Assembly: GCF_030852425.1 (NCBI RefSeq)
Contig: NZ_NSDM01000001.1
Span: 992,001-1,056,000, forward strand
Reading direction: 5' to 3'
From: Saccharothrix longispora
GTDB lineage: Bacteria; Actinomycetota; Actinomycetes; Mycobacteriales; Pseudonocardiaceae
DNA length: 64,000 bases
Part shown: in pieces, positions 26,764 through 36,836 of the stretch
Position numbering within the stretch: the stretch's first letter is position 1
Layout: every line of letters starts with the position of its first letter
Program-made: the position numbers and the translations under genes
The notes under the pieces: model-generated
What the model saw: only the letters and a program-made list of their open reading frames with translations
Told to the model about the DNA's origin: nothing
Database searches by the model: none

Positions 26764-27585
26764 TCAGGAGCAGACGCGCGGGCAGGTGCCGCACGCCTCG
26801 GCGTTCGGCAGGACGAAGTGGAAGCAGCAGCTCTCCCGGCGGCGGGTCCAGCCCGTGTCGGTGGCCTTGAGCGTCGACGCCGAGGTGAACGGGTCGAGCT
26901 TGGCCGGAAGCAGCAGCGCCGAGTCCATCACGCCGGCCGTCTCGTCGCCGCACAGCCGGCCTGCGGTCCACGCGGCGCTGTCCAGCGCGTCCGTGGCGGC
27001 GGCCCACAGCATGCGGCGGCCCAGCCGGACGGTGGGGCCGAAGGAGCCCACGAACCCGGCGGCGTGCGCGGCGAACCGGGTGCGGAGGAGGGCGGCGAGG
27101 GCGTTCTCGTCGGAGACGACGGTGGCGGCGGGGTGGTTGCCCGCCGGGTCCTCGGGCAGGCACGCGAAGTCGTCGGTCAGCAGGGCCACGCCGACGGTGT
27201 GCGGACGGCCCTCCGGGGCGATGCGCAGGGCGACGTCGGCGGGTCGGAGCGACGGCACCCGGCGGGCGGTGTGGAAGAGGAGGCCGCCGAGCACGCCGAC
27301 GACGTTGAGGTACCAGCTCATCACGTACCCGGCGGTCGTGCGGTCGGGCGCCTCGCCGTACTGCTCGCGCAGCCACTCGGCCAGGGACTTCCGCCACACG
27401 TCGAACCGCTGGGGCTCGTCGAGGAACTCCGCGCACGTCGTCCACTCGGCCCGTTCGGCCTGGTCGACCGGGAGGCCGAACCTGAGCTCGAAGTGCGGCG
27501 CGCGCGAGGCGGCGCGCAGGAGGGACTCGGCGACCGGCGTCGTCGCCGAGGTGGTGCGTGCCCTGACCCTCGCCGGTACCGTCAT
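26764..27585 (-). CDS. (2Fe-2S)-binding FhuF-like ferric siderophore reductase
   Basis: A 273-residue protein of the FhuF family, which releases iron from imported siderophores by reduction. The C-terminus carries the diagnostic cluster motif Cys-Cys-x10-Cys-x2-Cys (CCFHFVLPNAEACGTC). It is convergent with the importer operon (four bases between stops), and its promoter carries two iron boxes, so both sides should respond to iron together. The start ATG 27585 was chosen as the first methionine downstream of those boxes. Confidence 0.88.
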   Translation of the reverse strand: MTVPARVRARTTSATTPVAESLLRAASRAPHFELRFGLPVDQAERAEWTTCAEFLDEPQRFDVWRKSLAEWLREQYGEAPDRTTAGYVMSWYLNVVGVLGGLLFHTARRVPSLRPADVALRIAPEGRPHTVGVALLTDDFACLPEDPAGNHPAATVVSDENALAALLRTRFAAHAAGFVGSFGPTVRLGRRMLWAAATDALDSAAWTAGRLCGDETAGVMDSALLLPAKLDPFTSASTLKATDTGWTRRRESCCFHFVLPNAEACGTCPRVCS

Positions 27586-27614
27586 CTCCAGAAGGTCCTC
27601 GTGTTCGGAGTGGT

Positions 27615-27653
27615 TGAGGTTTGCCTAACCTTACCCAGGTTCGCCTAACTTGC
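27615..27653 (-). promoter_or_regulatory. Tandem IdeR-type iron boxes upstream of the FhuF-like gene
   Basis: Box one (27615-27633) is TGAGGTTTGCCTAACCTTA, about 16 of 19 matches to the IdeR consensus counting S as C or G. Box two (27635-27653) is CCAGGTTCGCCTAACTTGC, about 13 of 19. They are 20 bases apart, close to two helical turns, as in other doubly occupied IdeR promoters, and 30-68 bases before the start. Confidence 0.75.
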
Positions 27654-27708
27654 ACCGTGGTGTGGTGTCGGTCACTTCGGGGTGTCGCCGAACGGTTGAA
27701 TGTTCGCG

Positions 27709-27750
27709 TTGAGCGGACAGGACCCGTTCCGTGGAATCTGCCTGGCAGAT
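27709..27750 (+). promoter_or_regulatory. Candidate clpC promoter with overlapping perfect palindrome
   Basis: TTGAGC (27709-27714), 17 bases, TGGAAT (27732-27737) gives a sigma-70-like promoter. The perfect inverted repeat ATCTGCC-T-GGCAGAT (27736-27750) covers the end of the -10 and the expected start point, so a repressor or activator site is likely. The transcript would have a leader of about 180 bases before clpC. Confidence 0.45.
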
Positions 27751-27925
27751 CACGCGTTGATACCGATGTCAGAGATCCCCGCGGACGACTGCCGGCGAAC
27801 GGGAACCGAGAGTGCCGGGGGCTGACGACTACAGTGGTCCCACGGTGCCGCGCTCTCCACGGTCGGCCAGACGGCCAGCCGGTGGTGAGCCCGAGGACCG
27901 CCGGCGCAGCAGTCAGGGAGTGCGA

Positions 27926-30487
<2,562 letters not shown>

Positions 30488-30506
30488 TCCCACCGAGCAG
30501 TGCCGA

Positions 30507-30536
30507 AACGCCCCCCGGGTCCGCCCGGGGGGCGTT
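30507..30536. terminator. Hairpin terminator between clpC and pcp
   Basis: A perfect 13-bp stem (AACGCCCCCCGGG and complement) with a TCCG loop, 19 bases after the clpC stop and 34 bases after the convergent pcp stop; it can serve both. Confidence 0.85.
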
Positions 30537-30570
30537 CGACCGCGCGGAGCGGGTGCCGGCCCGGCGGGCG

Positions 30571-31197
30571 CTAGTGCAGCGTGCCGGCCGTGGTGCGCAG
30601 GTCGGTCCGCGTGGTCAGGGCGGTCCGGATGATCAGGTCCAGCGCCTTGGCGGTGGTCTCGACCGGGAGGCTGGGGGCGTCCTCGGTCTGGTCCGGCGAG
30701 AAGGGGACGTGCACGAAGCCGGCCCGGGTGCCCGGGTGCCCGGTGGCCGTCAGGTGCATCAGGCCGTAGAAGACGTGGTTGCAGACGAACGTGCCCGCCG
30801 TGTGGCTGACCGAGGCGGGGATGCCCTCGGCGGTGAGGGCGGCCACCGCCGCTTTGACCGGGAGGGTGCTGAAGTAGGCGGTGGGGCCCTCCGGAAGCAC
30901 CGGTTCGTCCACGGGCCGGTTGCCCCGGTTGTCCGGGATGCGGGCGTCGTCCAGGTTGACCGCGGTGCGCTCCGGGGTGACGCCCGGCCTGCCGCCCGCC
31001 TGGCCGGTGGCGATGACCAGGTCGTAGTGCCGCTCGTCCAGGGCGTTCTTCAGGACCTCGATGGACTCGTGGAAGACGCAGGGCAGTTCCAGGGTGGTCA
31101 GGGTGTAGCCGGTGGGCTCCACCGCCTTGACCGCTTCCCAGGACGGGTTGGTGCGCTCCCCGCCGAACGGCTCGAAGCCCGTCAGCAATACCTCCAT
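30571..31197 (-). CDS. pcp: Pyroglutamyl-peptidase I
   Basis: A cytoplasmic cysteine peptidase that removes N-terminal pyroglutamate from peptides. The 208-residue protein carries the catalytic triad E76, C139 (in GTFVCNHVFY) and H163 (in VHVPF). These are at a constant offset of five from E81, C144 and H168 of the Bacillus amyloliquefaciens enzyme. The start ATG 31197 has no ribosome-binding site, and its -10 (TAGTCT) is six bases upstream. The start codon of the divergent neighbour is only 18 bases away. Confidence 0.93.
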   Translation of the reverse strand: MEVLLTGFEPFGGERTNPSWEAVKAVEPTGYTLTTLELPCVFHESIEVLKNALDERHYDLVIATGQAGGRPGVTPERTAVNLDDARIPDNRGNRPVDEPVLPEGPTAYFSTLPVKAAVAALTAEGIPASVSHTAGTFVCNHVFYGLMHLTATGHPGTRAGFVHVPFSPDQTEDAPSLPVETTAKALDLIIRTALTTRTDLRTTAGTLH

Positions 31198-31202
31198 TCG
31201 GG

Positions 31203-31209
31203 CAGACTA
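31203..31209. promoter_or_regulatory. Overlapping divergent -10 elements (pcp and phosphatase-fold gene)
   Basis: CAGACT (31203-31208, plus) lies seven bases before GTG 31216, and TAGTCT (31209-31204, minus) six bases before ATG 31197. The two would-be -10 hexamers share five base pairs. Confidence 0.35.
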
Positions 31210-31215
31210 GATGGC

Positions 31216-32187
31216 GTGGTCGACACGGTGGGACGCCGCACCAGGCGAGGGGGCGTCACCTTCCTGCTGGTGGTGGCCGCGGTGGGGTTCTCGGGGGCCG
31301 CCTTCGTCCGGCTGCTCGGGGTCGACGGCACGCGGCACATGGTGGCCACCACGGCGCTCACGCCCTACTGGACGGCCGCCGGCGTGCTGCTGGGCGCGGT
31401 GGCGCTGCTGCTGCGGCGGTGGGGCGTGGGGGTGGTGGTGCTGCTCGTCGCGCTGGTGCTGGTGTCGGCGGTGGCGCCCCGGGTCTTCCCCGACTCCCGC
31501 CCGGTGGGGGTGGGGAGGTCGGTGGTGGTGATGTCCGCGAACCTGCTGGTGGGGAAGGCCGTCGCGGAGGACGTGGTGGCGGCGGTCCGGGAGCACCGGG
31601 TCGACGTGCTCGCCCTCCAGGAGCTGACGCCCGCGATGGTGGCGGACTTCGAACGGGCCGGGTTGGGGCGGGAGCTGCCCCACCGGCACTTCCTGGACGA
31701 GCCGGGCGGGTCCGGGTCCGGGATCGCGTCCCGGTGGCCGCTGTCGCCCCGGGTCCTGACGCCGCCCAGCACGTTGCGGCAGGCCGGGGCGTTGGTGGAC
31801 CTGCCGGGGGACGACGTGGAGGTGCTGTCGGTCCACCCGCTGCCGCCGGTGGTGGACGCCGGGCCGGAGGACTGGCAGCGGGACCTGGGCGGGTTGCCCG
31901 AGCGGGACCTCGACGCGCCGGTGCGGGTGCTGGCCGGGGACTTCAACGCGACGCTCGACCACGTGGGCGTGCGGCGGTTGCTGAACGGCGGGTACGTCGA
32001 CGCGGCCGACCAGGTGGGGGCGGGGTTGGCGCCCACGTGGCCGGCCGGGGCCCTGTGGCCGCCGCCCGTCGTCATCGACCACGTGCTGGTGGACAACCGG
32101 TGCCCGGTGGACTCGTTCGCGGTGGTGGACATCTCCGGCACCGACCACCGGGCCGTGGTCAGCCGATTCGTCGTGCCAACTCGCTGA
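31216..32187 (+). CDS. Membrane-anchored endonuclease/exonuclease/phosphatase family protein
   Basis: A 323-residue protein with three N-terminal helices (about 14-34, 48-65 and 70-88) and a C-terminal EEP (DNase I-like) domain outside or at the membrane. Domain motifs are visible: MSANLLVG, ALQELTP (catalytic Glu), AGDFNATLDH (Asp/Asn) and SGTDHRAVVSRF (Asp-His). This class cuts phosphodiester or phospholipid bonds; the substrate is unknown. The start GTG 31216 was chosen for a leaderless layout. Its last 29 bases overlap the 3' end of the convergent sirtuin gene. Confidence 0.82.
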   Translation: MVDTVGRRTRRGGVTFLLVVAAVGFSGAAFVRLLGVDGTRHMVATTALTPYWTAAGVLLGAVALLLRRWGVGVVVLLVALVLVSAVAPRVFPDSRPVGVGRSVVVMSANLLVGKAVAEDVVAAVREHRVDVLALQELTPAMVADFERAGLGRELPHRHFLDEPGGSGSGIASRWPLSPRVLTPPSTLRQAGALVDLPGDDVEVLSVHPLPPVVDAGPEDWQRDLGGLPERDLDAPVRVLAGDFNATLDHVGVRRLLNGGYVDAADQVGAGLAPTWPAGALWPPPVVIDHVLVDNRCPVDSFAVVDISGTDHRAVVSRFVVPTR

Positions 32188-32953
32188 GGGCCTCCGCGGC
32201 GCCCATCGCCAGGGAGACGCCCCTGCCGTGGCGGACCTCGGGCTCCCGGGGGTTGATGCGGATCAGGTTCCCCGTGGTCGCGGCGGCCAGTTCCGCCTGG
32301 CGGCGGATCGTGGGGACGGCCGTGCCCGCGCCGATCTCGACGACGGTGAGGTCGCGGTGGGCGCGGCGCCAGGCGGTGAGCTCGTCCAGGGCCCGCCGGG
32401 AGCGGGTGGGGACCCAGGACCGGTCGCCGAACATGAGGATGTTCGGCCTGGCCAGGCCGCCGCAACGGGGGCACGTCGGCAGGTCGCCCGTGGCCCTCAT
32501 GGTGGTGGGGTCGACGGTGACGAGGTGGTCGTTCCGCCAGACGTCGTCCGTGCACGGCCCGGTGCACTGGAGGTGGTGGATCGAGCCGTGCACCTCGGCC
32601 ACGTGGGGGAAGCCGGCCTCCTGGAACTGGCCGTCCACGTTCGAGGTGAGGACGCGCGCGCCCCACGACCGCAGGACCCCGAAGCCCGCGTGGGGCGTCG
32701 TCCCGCGGTAGAGGTGCAGGCGGTGGCCGTAGAAGCCCCAGGCCAGGGCCGGGTCCTCGGCGAAGTGCACCGGGTCGGCCAGCTCCTCGAAGCCCAGGCC
32801 CAGGCGTTCGTAGGGCGGGTAGGCCCGCCAGAAACCGCTCGTGCCGCGGAAGTCCGGCAGGCCCGAGTCCACGCCCATGCCCGCGCCGGCGCACACCAGG
32901 AGTGCGTCGGCGTCGCGGACGAGGTCGGCGGCCCGGTCGAGGGCTTCGGTCAA
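32159..32953 (-). CDS. SIR2-family NAD-dependent protein deacylase
   Basis: A 264-residue sirtuin that removes acyl groups from lysines using NAD. It shows GAGMGVDSGLPDFRG (NAD binding) near residue 20, SNVDGQFQEAGF near 98, the catalytic H in EVHGSIHHLQC, and the zinc cysteines in CTGPC and CPRC. The likely start is TTG 32953, forming a TTGA overlap with the mhuD stop; there is no ATG or GTG in frame until well inside mhuD. It is the last gene of the M1 peptidase-mhuD-sirtuin run. Confidence 0.85.
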   Translation of the reverse strand: MTEALDRAADLVRDADALLVCAGAGMGVDSGLPDFRGTSGFWRAYPPYERLGLGFEELADPVHFAEDPALAWGFYGHRLHLYRGTTPHAGFGVLRSWGARVLTSNVDGQFQEAGFPHVAEVHGSIHHLQCTGPCTDDVWRNDHLVTVDPTTMRATGDLPTCPRCGGLARPNILMFGDRSWVPTRSRRALDELTAWRRAHRDLTVVEIGAGTAVPTIRRQAELAAATTGNLIRINPREPEVRHGRGVSLAMGAAEALSELARRIG

Positions 32954-33258
32954 CTCTTGTTCGTGGAGTCGAGCACGACCTCGAACTCCAGCAGGTCCGA
33001 GCCGGTGCCCACGGGACGCGCGCGCTCGCCCGAGTGGGCCTCCTTGGCGCTGCCCTTCAGCCAGTTCTGGAAGTCCTCCTCGGTCTCCCACTGGGTGACC
33101 ACGAAGTACCGCTCGTCGCCCTTGACCGGGCGGAGCAGCTGGAAGCCGAGGAAGCCGGGCTCGTTGTCCACGGCGCCCAGGCGCGCGGCGAACCGCTTCT
33201 CCAGCTCGGGGCCGGAACCGTCGGGCACGTGGATCGCGTTGATCTTCACAACCGCCAT
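32950..33258 (-). CDS. mhuD: Haem-degrading monooxygenase MhuD
   Basis: Opens haem with O2 and frees iron, giving mycobilin-type products in mycobacteria. The 102-residue ferredoxin-like protein is close to Rv3592 throughout (for example VVKINAI and GFLGFQLLRPVKG). It keeps the active-site residues N7, R22, W66 and H75 at identical positions. It starts ten bases after the M1 peptidase stop and overlaps the sirtuin start by four bases. Its presence suggests haem iron use, in keeping with the nearby siderophore genes. No iron box is seen directly upstream. Confidence 0.92.
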   Translation of the reverse strand: MAVVKINAIHVPDGSGPELEKRFAARLGAVDNEPGFLGFQLLRPVKGDERYFVVTQWETEEDFQNWLKGSAKEAHSGERARPVGTGSDLLEFEVVLDSTNKS

Positions 33259-33268
33259 GGCGACGACG

Positions 33269-34732
33269 TTACCGCAGTGGTCCGGGGTAGAGGTGCTCGT
33301 CGGACGGGCGCTCGTCGCCGCGGAACCAGGCGGCGAAGAAGGCGTCCAGGTCCTGGCCCGAGGTCTTCCCGACGTGCTCCTCGAACTCCGGCCAGGAGGC
33401 GTTGCCGCCCCGGTGGTCGGCCAGCCAGGTCTTGAGGGTCGCGTCGAAGTGCTCGTCGCCGATCCGGCGGCGCAGGGCGTGCAGGGCGAGTTGGCCCTTG
33501 TCGTAGACGCCGCGGAACTCGTTGCCCCGGCCCATGTCGTAGAGCTTGCGGCCCCAGTAGGAGTCGCGGTCGCCCACGCGCTCCACCTCCGCCCGGTAGC
33601 GGGCGTCCAGGTCGGCGCCCCCCTTCTCGTCCCACAGCCACTGGGCGTAGCTGGCGAAGCACTCGTTCAGGCAGATGTCGGCCCAGTTCTCCAGGGACAC
33701 CGAGTTGCCGAACCACTGGTGGGCGTTCTCGTGCACCACGGTGTCCAGGTCGGCCCAGCCCGCGTAGACGGGCCTGGTCTGGGTCTCCAGCGAGAAGCCG
33801 ATGTCGTCCGCCAGGAAGATGCCGCCCGCGGCGGTGAACGGGTACGGGCCGAACTCCTCGGACAGGAAGGCGAGGACCTCGGGGAGCCGCCGCTGGTGCT
33901 GCCGGGCCTGTTCGGCGCCGGGGGCGTAGGCGTCGACGACGGGGGTGCCGTCGGGCAGCGCGGAGCGCTCGACGGTCCACCTGTCGATGGCGATCGTGGT
34001 CAGGTAGGTGGCCATGGGCTGGTCGGCCTCCCAGCGGAACGACGTCCAGCCGTCGGCGGTGGTGCTCCCCTTCTCCAGGCCGTTGGAGACGACCGACCAG
34101 CCCTCGGGGACCCGGGCGGTGAGGGCGAAGGCGGCCTTGTCGCGGGGGGTGTCGTTGGCCGGGAACCAGGTGGTCGCCGAGTGCGGTTCCCCCGCGGCGA
34201 AGGCGCCGCCGGTCGACGAGGTCTGCCAGCCGCTGCGGCCCAGGGCCCGGTCCTCGAAGACGGTCGGTTCGCCGCGGTAGCGGACGGTGGTGGTGAACTC
34301 CCGGTCGCGGGGGAGGGGCGTGCCCGGGGTGATCACCAGTTCGTGGTCGCCCTCCTGGGTGAAGGTCGCCGCCGCGTCGTCGGTGGTGACCTCGGTCGCC
34401 GTGAGGGCGTAGAGGTCGAGGTTGTAGCGGGACAGGTCGGCGGTCGCCCGCGCGGTGATCGTGGCGGTGCCGTCGAGCTGCCTGGTGGCGGGGTCGTAGC
34501 TGATCGAGACGTCGTAGCGCTGGACGTCGTAGCCGGTGTTGCCGTCCTGCGGGTAGTACGCGTCGCCCGCGCCGTCGCCGCCCTCGGCGTTCGCCGCGGC
34601 GGGCGCCGCCGGACCGGTGGTGGCGGGCGCCGCGGCGTCCTCGCGGGGGATGCGCGCCACCACGATCCCGGCCACCACCAGCACCAGGGCGGTGACGAGC
34701 AGGTACGGGCGCGCCTTGGTGCCGATGGCCAT
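33269..34732 (-). CDS. M1-family zinc metallopeptidase, membrane-anchored or secreted
   Basis: A 487-residue aminopeptidase-like protein with an N-terminal helix (about 10-27) and no lipobox. The zinc site H334-E-N-A-H338 with E357 (HEXXH-x18-E) is intact. The usual exopeptidase GAMEN motif is replaced by GFSLETQ, so true aminopeptidase specificity is doubtful. The start ATG 34732 (MAIGTKARPYLL) was preferred over ATG 34747 because a -10-like CATCAT lies six bases upstream. M. tuberculosis carries the peptidase-like lipoprotein LpqF region here instead. It is first in a run with mhuD and the sirtuin. Confidence 0.85.
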   Translation of the reverse strand: MAIGTKARPYLLVTALVLVVAGIVVARIPREDAAAPATTGPAAPAAANAEGGDGAGDAYYPQDGNTGYDVQRYDVSISYDPATRQLDGTATITARATADLSRYNLDLYALTATEVTTDDAAATFTQEGDHELVITPGTPLPRDREFTTTVRYRGEPTVFEDRALGRSGWQTSSTGGAFAAGEPHSATTWFPANDTPRDKAAFALTARVPEGWSVVSNGLEKGSTTADGWTSFRWEADQPMATYLTTIAIDRWTVERSALPDGTPVVDAYAPGAEQARQHQRRLPEVLAFLSEEFGPYPFTAAGGIFLADDIGFSLETQTRPVYAGWADLDTVVHENAHQWFGNSVSLENWADICLNECFASYAQWLWDEKGGADLDARYRAEVERVGDRDSYWGRKLYDMGRGNEFRGVYDKGQLALHALRRRIGDEHFDATLKTWLADHRGGNASWPEFEEHVGKTSGQDLDAFFAAWFRGDERPSDEHLYPGPLR

Positions 34733-34737
34733 GCCGA

Positions 34738-34744
34738 CATGATG
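34738..34744. promoter_or_regulatory. Overlapping divergent -10 elements (M1 peptidase and hydrolase)
   Basis: CATGAT (34738-34743, plus) lies six bases before ATG 34750 and CATCAT (34744-34739, minus) six bases before ATG 34732. Only 17 bases separate the two start codons, so both transcripts would be leaderless and compete for the same DNA. Confidence 0.35.
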
Positions 34745-34749
34745 CACGC

Positions 34750-35493
34750 ATGGGCGTCGCGGAGTTCGGCGGCTCGGGTCGGGGCATCGTGCTGCTGCAC
34801 GGGCTGATGAGCCGGGCCAGCACCTGGTGGACGGTGGCTCAGTGGCTGAAGCCGTACGGGCGGGTCGTCGCGCCCGACGCGCGGGGGCACGGTCGGAACC
34901 CGCGGCGGGGGCCGTTCCGGACCGAGGACTTCGCGGCCGACGCGGCGGCGGTGGTCGAGGAGCGCGGGCTGGGGCCGGCGGTGGTGATCGGGCACTCGAT
35001 GGGCGGGCTGCACGCGTGGGCGCTGGCCGCCGCGCGGCCCGACCTGGTGGCGGCGGTCGTCGTGGAGGACGTCGTGCCGGACAACCGGGGGAGGACCGTG
35101 GACGAGTGGCGCTGGTACTTCGACGCGTGGCCGGTGTTCGAGTCGTTGGCCCACGTGCGGTCGGTGGTGGACGTGCCCCGGGTGGAGGAGCTGTTCGAGG
35201 AGCGCGACGACGGGTGGCACCTGATCGCGCGGATGGAGGACCTGTACGAGATCGCGGCCGAGTGGGGCGAGCGGTCCTACTGGGACCTCGTGGACGCGGT
35301 GCGGTGCCCGATGCTGGTGGTCGAGGCCGGTCGCGGCGGCATGCGGCCGGGGCAGATGGAGGAGGTCGCGCGGCGGACCGGCGCGTCGTACCTGCTGGTG
35401 CCCGAGTCCGGGCACGTCGTGCACGACCAGGCGCCCGAGGTCTACCGGGGCGCGGTGGAGGCGTTCCTGAGCGGGTCCGTGCCGCCGGTCTGA
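34750..35493 (+). CDS. Alpha/beta-hydrolase
   Basis: A 247-residue single-domain hydrolase. It has the oxyanion segment IVLLHGLMS near residue 14, the nucleophile elbow GHSMGG near 82, an acid residue after the sixth strand (VEAGRGG region) and the catalytic histidine in ESGHVVHDQAPE. It matches Rv3591c in type and location. The substrate is unknown; esterase or lipase are possibilities. Its last 52 bases overlap the convergent 2H protein gene. Confidence 0.85.
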   Translation: MGVAEFGGSGRGIVLLHGLMSRASTWWTVAQWLKPYGRVVAPDARGHGRNPRRGPFRTEDFAADAAAVVEERGLGPAVVIGHSMGGLHAWALAAARPDLVAAVVVEDVVPDNRGRTVDEWRWYFDAWPVFESLAHVRSVVDVPRVEELFEERDDGWHLIARMEDLYEIAAEWGERSYWDLVDAVRCPMLVVEAGRGGMRPGQMEEVARRTGASYLLVPESGHVVHDQAPEVYRGAVEAFLSGSVPPV

Positions 35494-35939
35494 GTGTCGA
35501 CGACCGCGACCTGCCGGACCCGGGCGCGGACCGGGGTCACCGGGTGGAGGGCGGCGAAGGCCCGGGCGACCTCGTGGTCCTCGCCCTCCAGGAGCGTGCA
35601 GCGGGGCGTCCAGCTGCTCGGCAGGTGGCGGGCGTCCGGGTGCTTCACGCGGCCCGCCAGGACGTCGTGGACGGCCGAGTGGACGGCCAGCAGCTCGCCG
35701 TCCACGACCGCGGCGAGGTGCAGGTGGCCCTCGGTGGCGGCGAGGGCGTGCAGCCACAGGTCGGGCAGCCAGAGGCGCGACAGGTCCTCGCGGAGCTCGG
35801 CGCGGACCTTCGGGCCGATCGTGCCCGCGGCGGCGAAGGTCAGGTGCGGCGGGTGCGGGTGGGTGGTGCCCGCCCGGCGCCAGAGGTCGCGGACGGCCTG
35901 GTCCGCCTCGGCGTCGAACAGCACCACCAGCTTGTGCAT
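35442..35939 (-). CDS. 2'-5' RNA ligase/2H phosphoesterase family protein, second His missing
   Basis: A 165-residue member of the 2H superfamily, which acts on RNA 2',3'-cyclic phosphates or 2'-5' bonds. The first motif HLTF (H-x-T) is present near residue 32. At the second motif, where relatives show PHCTL, this protein reads PRCTLLEG, so the second catalytic histidine is an arginine. It may be inactive or altered. ATG 35939 shares one base with the mutY stop (TGATG), so it is coupled to mutY. Confidence 0.7.
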   Translation of the reverse strand: MHKLVVLFDAEADQAVRDLWRRAGTTHPHPPHLTFAAAGTIGPKVRAELREDLSRLWLPDLWLHALAATEGHLHLAAVVDGELLAVHSAVHDVLAGRVKHPDARHLPSSWTPRCTLLEGEDHEVARAFAALHPVTPVRARVRQVAVVDTQTGGTDPLRNASTAPR

Positions 35940-36820
35940 CAGTGCTCCCCGGGCAGCGCGAACAGGCCGTCGCGGGTCTGCTCGACCAGGCCGTCCACCA
36001 GCAGCGAGTGCAGGCAGCGGTCGCGCTGGCCCGCGTCGGACCAGGCCAGGTCGAGGACGGCCTTCTCCACCGGCTCGGTGGTGCCGCGCAGGACGTCCAG
36101 CAGGCGGCCCCGGACCTGGCGGTCCGTGCCCGCGAACTTCTGCGCGGCCTTGACCGGGCCGTCGTGGGCGGGGCGGCCGGCCCGCTGCCAGCGGCAGGTC
36201 GCGAGGACGGGGCAGTCGGCGCACCTGGGCGTGCGGGCGACGCAGACCAGCGCGCCCAGTTCCATCAGGGCAGCGGAGTAGGTGGCGGCCCGCTCCCGCG
36301 GGAGGAGGGCTTCGGCGTCGCGGAGGTCCCTGGTGGTGGACGGTGGCCCGGCGTCCGCCGCGCCGTGCACCGCGCGGGCCACGACGCGTCGCACGTTCGT
36401 GTCGACCACCGGGACGGCCTGCCCGTACGCGAAGGCGGCCACCGCGCGGGCGGTGTAGGCGCCGATGCCGGGCAGGGCGAGCAGCGTGTCGACGTCGGAG
36501 GGCACGACGTCGTCGTGGTCCTCCGCGATCGCCCGGGCGGCGGCGTGCAGGCGCAGGGCGCGCCGGGGGTAGCCCAGCTTGCCCCACGCCCGCAGCACCT
36601 CGCCCTGCGTCGCGGCGGCCGTCGAGGACGGCGTCGGCCAGCGCTCCAGCCAGTCCCGCCAGATCGGCTCGACGCGGTTCACGGGCGTCTGCTGGAGCAT
36701 GACCTCGCTGACCAGCACGCCCCACGCGGTGCACTCCGGGCGTCGCCAGGGCAGGTCGCGGGCGGTGTCGGCGAACCAGTCGAGCAGGGTGTCGGCGGGG
36801 ATGTTCGCGGAAGCGCTCAT
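35939..36820 (-). CDS. mutY: A/G-specific adenine DNA glycosylase
   Basis: Removes adenine mispaired with 8-oxoguanine. The 293-residue protein has the catalytic glutamate E39 in SEVMLQQTPV, the helix-hairpin-helix LPGIGAYTARAV, the catalytic Asp in VDTNVRR, and the 4Fe-4S loop C-x6-C-x2-C-x5-C (CVARTPRCADCPVLATC). It is shorter than E. coli MutY: the C-terminal NUDIX-like domain is reduced, as in Rv3589. The start ATG 36820 lies 16 bases from the carbonic anhydrase stop on the same strand. Confidence 0.94.
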   Translation of the reverse strand: MSASANIPADTLLDWFADTARDLPWRRPECTAWGVLVSEVMLQQTPVNRVEPIWRDWLERWPTPSSTAAATQGEVLRAWGKLGYPRRALRLHAAARAIAEDHDDVVPSDVDTLLALPGIGAYTARAVAAFAYGQAVPVVDTNVRRVVARAVHGAADAGPPSTTRDLRDAEALLPRERAATYSAALMELGALVCVARTPRCADCPVLATCRWQRAGRPAHDGPVKAAQKFAGTDRQVRGRLLDVLRGTTEPVEKAVLDLAWSDAGQRDRCLHSLLVDGLVEQTRDGLFALPGEH

Positions 36821-36836
36821 GGCACCCGACAGTGTG

